Program-made: the position numbers and the translations under genes | Notes under the pieces: generated by a model | Seen by the model: the letters and a program-made list of their open reading frames with translations, nothing else | What the model was told of the DNA's origin: nothing | Databases searched by the model: none | Assembly (NCBI GenBank): GCA_033875255.1 | Contig: JAWZSN010000003.1 | Coordinates: forward strand, 1-64,000 | Direction of reading: 5' to 3' | DNA length: 64,000 bases | Origin: Marinimicrococcus sp033875255 | Lineage (GTDB): Bacteria > Pseudomonadota > Alphaproteobacteria > Geminicoccales > Geminicoccaceae | Shown here: positions 34,015-42,460 of the stretch, piece by piece | Layout of the letters: each line of letters opens with the position of its first letter | Numbering within the stretch: position 1 is the stretch's first letter

Positions 34015-34153
34015 CCGCGCATCCCTTCCCTTGGTGCCGCGAGCCGCCTGGTGAGGTCGGCCAAGTAGTTGTTTTTTCGTGTGATTGCCTCGATTTCGCG
34101 AAACCCGTCTAACAGACGCGGCGGGCTTCGCCAACCGTGGCGGGAGCGGGCGG

Positions 34154-34477
34154 TCACTTCATCTTCACGGTGAACTCGATGCTCGAGTACCAGGCCACCA
34201 GGTCGGCGATGTCCTCGTCCGACAGGCCCTGGGCGATGATGGTCATCTGCTCGTGCTGCCGCTCGCCGGCGCGGAAGGCCTCGAGCTGGCGGGTCAGGTA
34301 GATCTCGCTCTCGCCGGCGATCGTGGCGGCATCCGGCTGGACCGCCACGCCGTCGATACCGTGGCAGGCGGCGCACTGCCCGGCTTTCTTGCGGCCCGCC
34401 GCCGGATCGCCCGCCGCCTCGGCCGCGAGCGGTGCGGCCATCGCCACGAGGGCGGCCGCGAAAAGCACCCGTTGCAT
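34154..34477 (-). CDS. Small periplasmic c-type cytochrome
   Basis: A 107-residue protein with a signal peptide (MQRVLFAAALVAMAAPLAAEA) and a single haem-binding motif CAACH near residue 35. An axial Met is likely in HEQMTIIAQGLSDEDIADLVAWYSS. It is a class I cytochrome c of the cytochrome c553/c4-domain type. The start at 34477 is favoured over the ATG at 34489 because GGAGG is well spaced for it. It directly follows the sorbosone-type dehydrogenase and is probably that enzyme's electron acceptor (inference from adjacency). Confidence 0.85.
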   Translation of the reverse strand: MQRVLFAAALVAMAAPLAAEAAGDPAAGRKKAGQCAACHGIDGVAVQPDAATIAGESEIYLTRQLEAFRAGERQHEQMTIIAQGLSDEDIADLVAWYSSIEFTVKMK

Positions 34478-34533
34478 CCCGTCCTCCATCGCCGGACGGC
34501 GGCCGCGCCCCGGTCGGACGCGGCCGCTGCCGT

Positions 34534-35790
34534 TCAGCCTTCGTACCAGATCCGGTAGAGCGCACCCGCCAGGTCGTCGGAGACGAGGAGCGAGCCGTCG
34601 GGGAGCTGGGCCACGTCGACCGGACGCCCCAGATACTCGCCGGTCTCCTGGTCGAGCCAGCCTTCCGCGAAGGGCCTCGTCTCGGCGGCAGCCCCGTTCT
34701 CGTCGAGGCTCGTGAACATGACCCGCGCGCCTACCGGCGTGGTGCGATTCCACGAGCCGTGCTGGGCCGAGAAGATCCCGCCCCGATACTGCTGCGGGAA
34801 GCTTTTGCCGGTATAGAAGGTCATGCCGAGATCGGCCGCGTGCGCCACCATCTCGACCTCCGGCGGCACGACGCCCGCCGGCACCTCCTCGCCCTTGTAC
34901 TCGTTGGTCCGCACCTCGCCACCGCCATACCAGGGAAAGCCGAAGTCCTGGCCGGGGCCGGTGGCGCGGTTGAGCTCGCCCGGCGGGATGTCGTCGCCCA
35001 TCCCGTCCACCTGGTTGTCGGTGAACCACAGCTCGCCGTTGGCCGGGTTGAAGTCCATGCCCACCGAGTTGCGGACGCCGGTGGCGTAGACCTCGCGGTC
35101 CTTGCCCTCGCGGCTCATCCGCACGATGCCGCCGATTCCGTGCTTGAGGTACTTCTCGAGCTTGCCTTCGGGCGGCACGTTGTAGGGCTGCCCCAGCGTC
35201 ACGTAGAGCTTGTTGTCGGGGCCGATCCGGCAGGTTCGCGCACCGTGGTTGAAGCTCTCCTCCTCCGGCGGGATCAGCTTGCCCTGCGGCACCACCTCGC
35301 CGATCGCCACGTCGGGGCTCTCGTAGAAGAACTCGGCCGCCGGGAACACCAGCACGCGGTTGTGCTCGGCGATGAAGAGAAAGCCGTCCTTGGAGAAGCA
35401 CGGACCGTTGGGCACCTTGAACTCGACCGACGGGGCGAAGACTTTCACCTCATCGGCGACCCGGTCCTTGTCGCGGTCGGTCACCGCCCAGACCCGGGTC
35501 TTGCGGGTGCCCACGAACACCGTGCCGACATTGGTGCCCACCGCCATATGGCGGGCGTCCGGGACGATGGCATAGAGCCCGATTTTAAAGCCCTGCGGCA
35601 GCTCGACCCGCTCCAGATTCTTGCGGATCTGCTCGGCCTTCTGCCCGCCCTGCTCGACCGTCTCGATGTCGAGCGGGGTGCCGGTGGTCTGGAACTGCTG
35701 CAGCTTCTTGATGTTGTCGGCCTGGGCCAGCGCCGGTCCCGCTACCCCGAGCGCCAACACCGATGCCAGCATCGCCGTGAGCGTCTTCAT
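34534..35790 (-). CDS. Sorbosone/PQQ-type sugar dehydrogenase (six-bladed beta-propeller), exported
   Basis: A 418-residue periplasmic protein with signal peptide MKTLTAMLASVLALGVAGPALA. The propeller shows blade motifs GTVFVGTRKTRVWAV, FIAEHNRVLVFP, YVTLGQPYNVPPEG, YATGVRNSVGMDFNP, GELWFTDNQVDGMGDDIPPGELN and IFSAQHGSWNRTTPVG. The ensemble matches soluble glucose/sorbosone dehydrogenases that use PQQ. The cytochrome c gene 56 bp downstream supports an oxidative periplasmic role. Sugar specificity is not deducible, and no PQQ synthesis genes are in the window. Confidence 0.87.
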   Translation of the reverse strand: MKTLTAMLASVLALGVAGPALAQADNIKKLQQFQTTGTPLDIETVEQGGQKAEQIRKNLERVELPQGFKIGLYAIVPDARHMAVGTNVGTVFVGTRKTRVWAVTDRDKDRVADEVKVFAPSVEFKVPNGPCFSKDGFLFIAEHNRVLVFPAAEFFYESPDVAIGEVVPQGKLIPPEEESFNHGARTCRIGPDNKLYVTLGQPYNVPPEGKLEKYLKHGIGGIVRMSREGKDREVYATGVRNSVGMDFNPANGELWFTDNQVDGMGDDIPPGELNRATGPGQDFGFPWYGGGEVRTNEYKGEEVPAGVVPPEVEMVAHAADLGMTFYTGKSFPQQYRGGIFSAQHGSWNRTTPVGARVMFTSLDENGAAAETRPFAEGWLDQETGEYLGRPVDVAQLPDGSLLVSDDLAGALYRIWYEG

Positions 35791-35827
35791 GCCGCTGCCT
35801 CCCCTTCCTGTTCTCGACGCAGTTTTG

Positions 35828-35854
35828 CAGCACCGGGCATATTGCCCGGTGCTG
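35828..35854. promoter_or_regulatory. Strong 12-bp inverted repeat between two same-strand genes
   Basis: CAGCACCGGGCA / TGCCCGGTGCTG with a 3-base loop is a perfect dyad. It lies 38 bp after the 2-hydroxyacid dehydrogenase stop and 37 bp before the sorbosone dehydrogenase start (both genes on the minus strand). It could end the first transcript or bind a regulator of the second. There is no U-tract, so I do not call it a terminator outright. Confidence 0.5.
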
Positions 35855-35892
35855 TTGGGAAGTCAAAGCCCGCAAGGGGAGAGGAGGCGGCT

Positions 35893-36933
35893 TCAGCCGC
35901 CGAGGATCTCGGCGCGGCGGCGCATCAGCGTCTCGGCCACCGACGGGTCGACCAGCCGCGGCGGGACCTCGCCGGCGGCGAGCGCGGAGAACGCCTCGGC
36001 CGCCATGCGGGCGACCCGGCTGCGGCTCTCCTCGGTGACGCCGGCCGTGTGCGGGCTGGCGATCACGCAGGGATGGTCGAGCAGCGCGTAGCCGGCCCGG
36101 GGCGGCTCGCGCTCCCAGACGTCGAGCCCGGCCCCGGCGAGGTGGCCCGAGTCGAGCGCTGCCAGCAGGGCCGCCTCGTCGTGGATCCAGCCGCGCGCGG
36201 TGGTGACGAAGAGGGCGCCGGGCCGCATCATGGCGAACGCCTCGGCGCCGATCATGCCGCGGGTGGTGGCGTTGAGCGGGCAGTGCAGGCTCACCACGTC
36301 GCTTTGCGCCAACAGGGTCGGCAGGTCGACTTTCCTGGCGCCGCGCCCGGCGCAGGTCGCCTCGTCGAGCAGCGGGTCGAAGGCCAAGACTGGGCAGCCG
36401 AAGGCGCCCAGCAGGCGCGCCACGCGCATGCCGACATGGCCGAGCCCGATCAGCCCGACCGTGCGGCCGGCCAGCTCGCGGCCGAGAAAATCCTCGCGCG
36501 AGGCGAGCGTGCCGGCGCGCAGGGCCGCCTGGGCCTGGGGGATGCGCTTGAAGAGGGTCAACATCATGCCCAGCGCGTGCTCGGCCACGCCGTTGGCGTT
36601 GCCGCCGACCTGCGCCACCACGCCCACGCCCGCGCGCGTGCAGGCCGGCACGTCCACCGTGTCGAACCCGGCCCCGTAGCTCACCGCCAGCAGCAGGTTC
36701 GGCAGCTTCGCCAGCAGCTCCTCGCCGAGGTGATAGGCCGCCGGCAGGTCGTCGCGCGCCGCCATGGTGTAATAGCCGTCGCATCCCTGAAGGAAAGCCA
36801 GCACCTCCGCCGGATCGGCATCCAGCGGCATGCGCACCACCTCCAGCGCCGGATCGGCCCCGGCCGCCTCGAGAAACACCGGATGGGCCGGCCACCCCAC
36901 AAAGCCCACGCGCAGCCGCCTCGACGTCATCAC
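35893..36933 (-). CDS. D-isomer-specific 2-hydroxyacid dehydrogenase
   Basis: A 346-residue NAD(P)-dependent enzyme. The nucleotide-binding motif is TVGLIGLGHVGMRVARLLG near residue 160. VVSLHCPLNATTRGMIG and TTARGWIHDEAALLAAL contain the substrate Arg region. The catalytic pair is Glu in DVWEREPP and His in ASPHTAGVTEES. Residues before about 100 form the flanking catalytic domain. Substrates in this family range from glyoxylate/hydroxypyruvate to lactate and phosphoglycerate, and this member cannot be narrowed. The gene is divergent from the TauD-TTT operon. Confidence 0.88.
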   Translation of the reverse strand: MMTSRRLRVGFVGWPAHPVFLEAAGADPALEVVRMPLDADPAEVLAFLQGCDGYYTMAARDDLPAAYHLGEELLAKLPNLLLAVSYGAGFDTVDVPACTRAGVGVVAQVGGNANGVAEHALGMMLTLFKRIPQAQAALRAGTLASREDFLGRELAGRTVGLIGLGHVGMRVARLLGAFGCPVLAFDPLLDEATCAGRGARKVDLPTLLAQSDVVSLHCPLNATTRGMIGAEAFAMMRPGALFVTTARGWIHDEAALLAALDSGHLAGAGLDVWEREPPRAGYALLDHPCVIASPHTAGVTEESRSRVARMAAEAFSALAAGEVPPRLVDPSVAETLMRRRAEILGG

Positions 36934-37071
36934 GAATTCCCCGACCCGAGTTGCTTGATCCGCGACGCGACGGCGCCGCCCGTGCCTCCGTCCTAGCGGC
37001 GGGGGAAGGGGAGATGAAGCGTTTTCGCGGAGGCGGAGGGGGTCGGAGGCGGTTGCTATGTCGGAATGCTG

Positions 37072-37083
37072 ATTGTTGACAAT
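37072..37083. promoter_or_regulatory. Putative GntR/FCD operator ATTGT-TG-ACAAT
   Basis: A perfect 5-bp dyad with a 2-base centre (ATTGTTGACAAT), of the TTGT-NN-ACAA class bound by several FadR-subfamily GntR regulators. It contains the predicted -35 TTGACA of the TauD-TTT operon, and a GntR/FCD gene ends that operon, so autorepression of the cluster is the natural inference. Confidence 0.55.
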
Positions 37084-37104
37084 CCGACGAACTGCTCGTT
37101 ACGG
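37076..37104 (+). promoter_or_regulatory. Candidate promoter of the TauD-TTT operon
   Basis: A perfect -35 TTGACA (37076-37081) is followed after 17 bp by TTACGG (37099-37104), 62 bp upstream of the dioxygenase ATG. The -10 is weak, consistent with a regulated promoter. Confidence 0.45.
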
Positions 37105-37166
37105 TCGCTGGACAGGAACGGCTGGCGGCAGGGCGGCTGGCCGGCAGGGCAGGGGGGATCATTCGA

Positions 37167-38108
37167 ATGGCAACTGGCTTTACACCGCACGAGCAACTCC
37201 CGGACCGCTATGGGGGGAAGCGCTCGAGCGTCCGGTTCGAGAAGCTCGCGGAGCATCTCGGCGCCCAGGTTTCCGAGATCGACCTGTCGCAGCCGGTGAG
37301 CGAGGCCGCATGGGCCGACATTCATGACGCCTGGGTGGTGCACGGGGTTCTGATCTTCCGCAGCCAGGATCTGCCACCCGCCATGCACGTGGACTTTTCC
37401 GAGCGTTTCGGTGAGCTCGTGCGCCATCCGGTCAACCGCTTCGGCCTAGCCGGCTATCCCGAGATCACGGTGCTCTCGAATGTCGTCGGCGCCGACGGAA
37501 AGAAGATCGGCGCAGACCGCGCGGGGATGATCTGGCACTCGGACATGAGCTTCTTCGAGAAGCCGAGCATGGGCTCGCTGCTGTACGGCGTGGAATGCCC
37601 TCCCGAAGGGGCGGACACCGAGTTCACCAGCACCTATGCGGCTTATGCGGCGCTCCCCGAGGAGGAGAAGAAGCGTCTGGCCGGCCTCGAGGGCGTGCAC
37701 GATTATGCGTGGCACTACGCCACCTACCTATCGCACCGCCCGCCGCTGACCGAGGAGGAGAAGGCCAAGGCGCCGCCGGTGCGCCATCCGGCGCTGCGGA
37801 CTCATCCGGTCACCGGCTGGCACACAACCTACCTCTCGGAAGGCCTCACCGCCGGCATCGCCGGGATGGATCCGGAAGAGGGCCGGCGGCTCGTGATCGA
37901 GATCAGCCAGTTCGCCGCCCAGCCGGCCTTCGTCTACCGCCACAAGTGGCACCCCGGCGATCTCGTCTTCTGGGACAACCGCTCGACCATGCACCGCGCC
38001 ACCGAGTTCGACGACAGGCACCGCCGGGTCATGCGGCGGACCACGGTGCGGGGGGACCGGCCTTTCTATGCCGGCCGCAACCGAGAGGAGCCGGCGGCAG
38101 TAGCCTGA
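37167..38108 (+). CDS. TauD/TfdA-family Fe(II)/2-oxoglutarate dioxygenase
   Basis: A 313-residue dioxygenase. The iron ligands are His and Asp in MIWHSDMSFF near residue 117 and the distal His in DNRSTMHRATEF near 276. A C-terminal Arg in RRTTVRGD binds 2-oxoglutarate. Relatives hydroxylate taurine, alkylsulfonates, 2,4-D or other carboxylates, releasing the heteroatom group. No regulator-bound substrate is known here. The TTT transporter starts 42 bp downstream, so the pair probably imports and oxidises a carboxylate or sulfonate substrate (inference). Confidence 0.87.
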   Translation: MATGFTPHEQLPDRYGGKRSSVRFEKLAEHLGAQVSEIDLSQPVSEAAWADIHDAWVVHGVLIFRSQDLPPAMHVDFSERFGELVRHPVNRFGLAGYPEITVLSNVVGADGKKIGADRAGMIWHSDMSFFEKPSMGSLLYGVECPPEGADTEFTSTYAAYAALPEEEKKRLAGLEGVHDYAWHYATYLSHRPPLTEEEKAKAPPVRHPALRTHPVTGWHTTYLSEGLTAGIAGMDPEEGRRLVIEISQFAAQPAFVYRHKWHPGDLVFWDNRSTMHRATEFDDRHRRVMRRTTVRGDRPFYAGRNREEPAAVA

Positions 38109-38150
38109 AGCATCGACCTCGAGAAAACACGATCAGGGAGGATGGTTCTG

Positions 38151-39122
38151 ATGCGGCATCTCAAAGGAAAACTGACCGGGCTCGCCATCGCCGCCGCGGT
38201 CTCCTGTCAGCTCGCGATGGCGGGCGGCGCGGCGGCGCAAACGCAGTGGCCCAGCCAGCCGGTCAAGGTGATCGTGCCCTACTCCGCCGGCGGCGGCTCG
38301 GATGCGATGGCACGAATCTTCCAGCGCGCCGCCGGCGAGGACGCGCTGCTCGACGCGCCCCTGGTGATCCAGAACGTCGGTGGAGCCGGTGGCAGGACCG
38401 GGTCGCGCCAGGCGATGGACGCGGAGCCGGACGGCTACACGTTCCTGAGCAACCACCTGACCCTGATGACCGGCGAGGCCACCGGCGTGGCCGACTTCGG
38501 CTACCGCGACTTCGAGCCGGTGGCCGCGACGGGAGCCGTCTGCATGGTCGTCGCCGTGCCCGCGGCCTCGCCCTATGGGACCCTGGAGGAGCTCCTCGCC
38601 GCAGCGGTCGACGAGCGGCTCGTCTATGGTGCGAACCTCGGCGCGCTCAACCACATGGCGGGCATCGCGCTCCAGAACACTCAGGAAGGCGCGCGCTTCA
38701 ATTTCGTGCAGATCGGCGGGGACACCGAGAACCTCGTCGCGCTCATGGGGAATGTCACCCAGGCCGGCGGCATGTCGACCGCCCAGTACCGGGCGAGCGA
38801 GGGTAGCGAGGTCCGCGGGCTGGCCGTTCTCGCGGACGAGCGCGAGCCCAGCCTGCCCGATCTGCCGACCGCCGCCGAGCAGGGCTTCGATGCCGACTTC
38901 TGCTTCGAATACTGGTGGTTCGCGCCCAAGGGGACGCCTCAGGCCGCCATCGACGGCATGGCCGATTTCCTCCAGGCGGCGATGGACAGCCCAGCCGTGA
39001 AGAAGGTCCTGGCAGAGCGGTCGGTGCGCCCGGTGTTCCGCCGCGGCGAGGAGTTCAAGCGCTTCCTCGACGCGCAGTGGGAGCGCATCGTCCCCCTGGC
39101 GCAGCAGGCGACCGGCGGCTAG
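38151..39122 (+). CDS. Tripartite tricarboxylate transporter substrate-binding protein (TctC/Bug family)
   Basis: A 323-residue periplasmic receptor with signal peptide MRHLKGKLTGLAIAAAVSCQLAMAGGAAA. Bug-family motifs are WPSQPVKVIVPYSAGGGSDAMARIF and the ligand-binding IQNVGGAGGRTGSRQAMDAEPDGYTFL. A central region GANLGALNHMAGIALQNTQEGARFNFV follows. It would capture a carboxylic acid for TctAB. The ATG at 38151 fits the GGGAGG ribosome binding site better than the ATG at 38142. Confidence 0.9.
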   Translation: MRHLKGKLTGLAIAAAVSCQLAMAGGAAAQTQWPSQPVKVIVPYSAGGGSDAMARIFQRAAGEDALLDAPLVIQNVGGAGGRTGSRQAMDAEPDGYTFLSNHLTLMTGEATGVADFGYRDFEPVAATGAVCMVVAVPAASPYGTLEELLAAAVDERLVYGANLGALNHMAGIALQNTQEGARFNFVQIGGDTENLVALMGNVTQAGGMSTAQYRASEGSEVRGLAVLADEREPSLPDLPTAAEQGFDADFCFEYWWFAPKGTPQAAIDGMADFLQAAMDSPAVKKVLAERSVRPVFRRGEEFKRFLDAQWERIVPLAQQATGG

Positions 39123-39156
39123 CAGGAACCCGAGGATGCCCGGCGGGAGGCAGTGC

Positions 39157-39639
39157 ATGAACAGGGAGCAGCGTCACTGGAGCATCTGCCTCGGGGTCAT
39201 GATGCTCGCGCTCGGCGGCGTGCTCGGTTACGCCAGCGCGCGGATACCTGCCGGGGTCTTCGATCCGATCGGCTCGGGCAGCTTCCCGCTCTTTCTCTCA
39301 ATTCTCCTGATGGTCCTCGCGGCGGGGACGATCCTGCAGGCCGTGGCCTCGCAAGGTCCGCCGGCAGCGCAAGAAGCGCCACCCCCCGGGAAGGCCGGCG
39401 TTCGCGCGGCGCGGCTGCTCGCGCTGGCCGCCCTGACCATGGCCTACTGCGCTTCCATAGCGTCGGCGCTTCTCCCCTTCGAGGTCTCGACCTTCCTCTT
39501 CGTCCTCGCCGTCGGCAGCCTGCTTCAAAGGCGGGTGCTCCGCGCTAGCGAGGTGCTGCGGCTGGGGTTGCTCGGGCTGGTGGTGGGCATTGCGGTAAAG
39601 GCGGTGTTCACCCGGATCCTCTACCTCAACCTGCCATAG
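39157..39639 (+). CDS. TTT family small membrane subunit (TctB)
   Basis: A 160-residue protein with about four hydrophobic helices, beginning ICLGVMMLALGGVLGYASA. FDPIGSGSFPLFLSILLMVLAAGTIL is characteristic of the first half of TctB. Two or three more segments follow near 90-155. The start at 39157 is supported by GGGAGG. It lies between tctC and tctA as expected for the three-gene transporter. Confidence 0.88.
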   Translation: MNREQRHWSICLGVMMLALGGVLGYASARIPAGVFDPIGSGSFPLFLSILLMVLAAGTILQAVASQGPPAAQEAPPPGKAGVRAARLLALAALTMAYCASIASALLPFEVSTFLFVLAVGSLLQRRVLRASEVLRLGLLGLVVGIAVKAVFTRILYLNLP

Positions 39640-39648
39640 GGGCTGTTC

Positions 39649-41205
39649 ATGGAAGCACTGCTCACCGCAGCCTCGATGCTTACCTTGGAAGCGACCGGCT
39701 ATATCGTCCTGGGCACGCTGCTGGGTGTCGTCATCGGAGCCGTTCCCGGCTTCACCGGCGGCATGCTTATCGCGCTCAGCATCCCGCTGACGTTCCAGAT
39801 GGGGCCTGCCAACGCCCTCGCGCTGCTGGTTGCCATGTACATGGGTTCGGTCAGCGGGGGGCTTGTCAGCGCCATCCTGCTGCGCCTTCCGGGAACGCCG
39901 GCCAGTGTCGTGACCACCTTCGACGGCTACCCGCTTGCCCGCTCGGGCAAGGTCGGACGGGCGCTCGGCGTGGCGGCCTCGGCTTCACTGGTCGGTGGCG
40001 TGGTGAGCTGGGTCGTGCTCGCGGCACTGGCCTACCCGCTCTCGAGGCTGGCCGTCAATTTCACCCCCTGGCACTATTTCGGCCTGGTCGTGGTGGCGCT
40101 GGCGCTGATCACGACGGTGAGCGCCGGCTCGCAGCTCAAGGGGCTGCTCGCCGCCATCGCCGGCATGTTGCTGGCACTGCCGGGCGACGATCCTTCGGTC
40201 GGTGCGCCGCGGCTGACCTTCGGGTTCGGAAGCCTGGAGAACGGGTTCGCGCTCCTTCCGGTGTTCCTCGGCATTTTCGCCGTGAGCCAGCTTATCGGCG
40301 CGGCGGTCGCGCACGCGCCCAGGACGGAGGTGATCGATCCGAAGCTGCACGGGGTCTGGCTCCGCTGGCCCGATTACCGGACGCATGGCCGCAATCTCGC
40401 CAGATCCTCGCTGCTCGGCACGCTGATCGGGCTGTTGCCCGGGGTGGGCGCCAATATCGGCTCGATCGTCGCCTACGGCGCGGCACGGCGGGCCTCCCGC
40501 GAGCCTGAACGCTTCGGCGAGGGCTCCGAGGAAGGCATCGTCGCCTCGGAGGCCGCCAACAACGCCACCGTCGGCGGCGCGCTCATCCCCCTCGTGGCAC
40601 TCGGCATCCCCGGAAGTGCCATTGACGCCATCCTCATCGGTGCGCTCATCCTGCACGGCGTCACGCCCGGCCCGCTGCTTTTCCAGAACAACCCGGACAT
40701 CTTCTACTCGATCCTGGTATCGTGCCTGCTGTCGGCGATCATGATCTATTTCGCCGTGATCATGCTGGCGCGGCCGATGCTGGTCCTGGTGCGGGTGCCG
40801 TCGGCCTACCTGCTGCCGGCGATCTTCGTGTTCTGCATTTTGGGCGCGTACGGAAGCTCAGGCCGGTTCTACGATGTCTGGGTCATGCTGGGCTTCGGCG
40901 TGCTGGGCTTTGTCATGGAGCGCGCCCGCGTTCCGTTGGCCCCCTTCGCCATCGGCTATGTCCTGGCGCCGCTGGCGGAGACGAATCTGCGGACGGGCCT
41001 GATGATCAGCGGAGGAAGCTTCGCGCCGCTGTGGTCGAGTCCGGTCAACCTGGCGATGATGGCGGTGGCCCTGCTGATCTTCCTGGCTCCTTTCGCGCCG
41101 AGGCTTCGCGCCGCCGCCGAAGTGCGAAGCCGCAAGGGCACGCCCGCAGGAGCGGTGTTCTCGCGATGGCGGCCGGAGCCGGACAAGGTGGGAGGGGACA
41201 GCTGA
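39649..41205 (+). CDS. TTT family large membrane subunit (TctA)
   Basis: A 518-residue polytopic permease with about twelve hydrophobic segments. Family signatures are VIGAVPGFTGGMLIALSIPLTF, LRLPGTPASVVTTFDGYPLA and GLLPGVGANIGSIVAYGAAR. EEGIVASEAANNATVGGALIPLVALGIPGSA, the second Gly/Pro-rich loop, is also present. TctA couples ion flux to carboxylate uptake. It starts 9 bp after tctB. A basic C-terminal tail of about 35 residues is extra compared with short homologues. Confidence 0.92.
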   Translation: MEALLTAASMLTLEATGYIVLGTLLGVVIGAVPGFTGGMLIALSIPLTFQMGPANALALLVAMYMGSVSGGLVSAILLRLPGTPASVVTTFDGYPLARSGKVGRALGVAASASLVGGVVSWVVLAALAYPLSRLAVNFTPWHYFGLVVVALALITTVSAGSQLKGLLAAIAGMLLALPGDDPSVGAPRLTFGFGSLENGFALLPVFLGIFAVSQLIGAAVAHAPRTEVIDPKLHGVWLRWPDYRTHGRNLARSSLLGTLIGLLPGVGANIGSIVAYGAARRASREPERFGEGSEEGIVASEAANNATVGGALIPLVALGIPGSAIDAILIGALILHGVTPGPLLFQNNPDIFYSILVSCLLSAIMIYFAVIMLARPMLVLVRVPSAYLLPAIFVFCILGAYGSSGRFYDVWVMLGFGVLGFVMERARVPLAPFAIGYVLAPLAETNLRTGLMISGGSFAPLWSSPVNLAMMAVALLIFLAPFAPRLRAAAEVRSRKGTPAGAVFSRWRPEPDKVGGDS

Positions 41206-41305
41206 GGGCGGAGCATCCGGGCGTCGCCGGCCACGGTCGCCGGGCCCGCTGTGGAAAGGAGCCGGCTTCGTCCAGTGCGGGCGTTGCCGCAACATCGAGG
41301 ACAAG

Positions 41306-41995
41306 GTGACCAGAGCCCTGCATTCCGAAAGGTCCGAACATGCCTTCCCAAACCTGCCCGAACAGGTGGCCCGGCGCATTGCGGATGCAGTGATCCGGGG
41401 TGAGCTGGAGCCCGGCGCCCACCTGCGCGAGCAGGAGTTCTCCGATCGCTATGGGGTCAGCCGCGGCACCGTGCGCGAGGCGATCCGCATACTCGAGCGC
41501 GACGGCGTGGCGACCATCATTCCGAGGCGCGGCGCGGTCGTCACCTCGCTCGCGGCAGACGAGATCCGGGAAGTCTACGAGGTGCGCGAGGTGCTGTTCG
41601 GCCAGGCGGCCGCCTTGTGCGCCGAGCGGCGCCCCGACACGTTGCCAGCCGAGCTCGCCGGTATCGTCCACCAGATGGCGGCTCACGCGCGCGATGGCGA
41701 CGTCACCGTGTATGCGGCGCTCTCCAACAGGCTGGCGGTGACGATCATCGCGGCTAGCCGCAACGCGCGCCTGCTCGATCTTTTCAACCGCATGTCCCTG
41801 CAGATCGCGCGCTATACGAACGCAGGACTCATGCGTCCCCAGCGCCGCGCCGAGTCGCTGGCCAACTGGAAGAGACTCGTCGCCAGTATCGGCGAGGGAG
41901 ATGCTGGCGGGGCGGAGCGGATGGCGCGCGAGCAGATCCGCCGGGTCAAGGAGGAGGTGGTGGGCAAGCTCGAGACGCCGGAGACCCGCGTCTGA
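41306..41995 (+). CDS. GntR-family transcriptional regulator (FCD C-terminal domain)
   Basis: A 229-residue regulator. The winged helix-turn-helix (about 18-85) shows QVARRIADAVIRGELEPGAHLREQEFSDRYGVSRGTVREAIRILERDG. The C-terminal all-helical FCD domain (about 90-215) has EVYEVREVLFG and a metal/effector region around residues 140-200. The start is GTG at 41306, preceded by CGAGGACAAG. It is the last gene of the TauD-TTT cluster and the obvious candidate to bind the ATTGTTGACAAT dyad at 37072 and respond to the transported acid (inference). Confidence 0.87.
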   Translation: MTRALHSERSEHAFPNLPEQVARRIADAVIRGELEPGAHLREQEFSDRYGVSRGTVREAIRILERDGVATIIPRRGAVVTSLAADEIREVYEVREVLFGQAAALCAERRPDTLPAELAGIVHQMAAHARDGDVTVYAALSNRLAVTIIAASRNARLLDLFNRMSLQIARYTNAGLMRPQRRAESLANWKRLVASIGEGDAGGAERMAREQIRRVKEEVVGKLETPETRV

Positions 41996-42072
41996 GGAGA
42001 GAGCGGTGACACTCTATCGCTCAGCCACGAACGGCGCGGCCGTCAGGCGCGGCACCGGCGTTCCCGGCGCGT

Positions 42073-42456
42073 CTAGCGCCGAGCGCGCGCCATCAGCCGG
42101 GCCAGCTCGTCGATGGCGAAGGGCTTTTGGAGCGTCGGTACGGCGCGGTAGGAGCTCTCGAGGCCCCGGGTGCCGTAGCCGGTGGCGAACAGGAACGGGA
42201 TGCCCCGTTGGCGTAGCACGTCGGCCACCGGATAGCTGAGCTCGCTGCCGAGATTCACATCGAGCACGGCCATCTGGATGCTGCTCTCCTGTGCCAGCCG
42301 CATCGCCTCGTCGAATCGCATGGCCAGCACCACCTCGCAGCCCAGCTCGTGCAGCATGTCCTCGACCAGCATGGCGACGAGGCTCTCGTCCTCGACCAGA
42401 AGCACCCGGCAGGCGCGCGTCGGCTCGATGCTTTTGCCTGTGCCCGTCCTGCTCAC
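42073..42456 (-). CDS. Stand-alone response-regulator receiver protein
   Basis: A 127-residue protein consisting of one receiver domain. The acidic pair is in VLLVEDESLVAMLVEDM, the phospho-acceptor Asp in MAVLDVNLGSEL near residue 65, Thr in FLFATGYGT, and Lys in TLQKPFAID. There is no output domain, as in CheY/FixJ-like signalling intermediates of alphaproteobacteria. I use GTG at 42456 (AGGTGA just upstream); GTG at 42474 would give a slightly longer form overlapping the kinase stop. It is presumably phosphorylated by the upstream HWE kinase. Confidence 0.85.
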   Translation of the reverse strand: MSRTGTGKSIEPTRACRVLLVEDESLVAMLVEDMLHELGCEVVLAMRFDEAMRLAQESSIQMAVLDVNLGSELSYPVADVLRQRGIPFLFATGYGTRGLESSYRAVPTLQKPFAIDELARLMARARR

Positions 42457-42460
42457 GCCG

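Noticed and set aside
37061..37087. Longer TCGGA...TCCGA palindrome around the GntR dyad
   Set aside because: The outer arms are not symmetric about the inner ATTGT-TG-ACAAT centre, so they are not treated as part of the operator.
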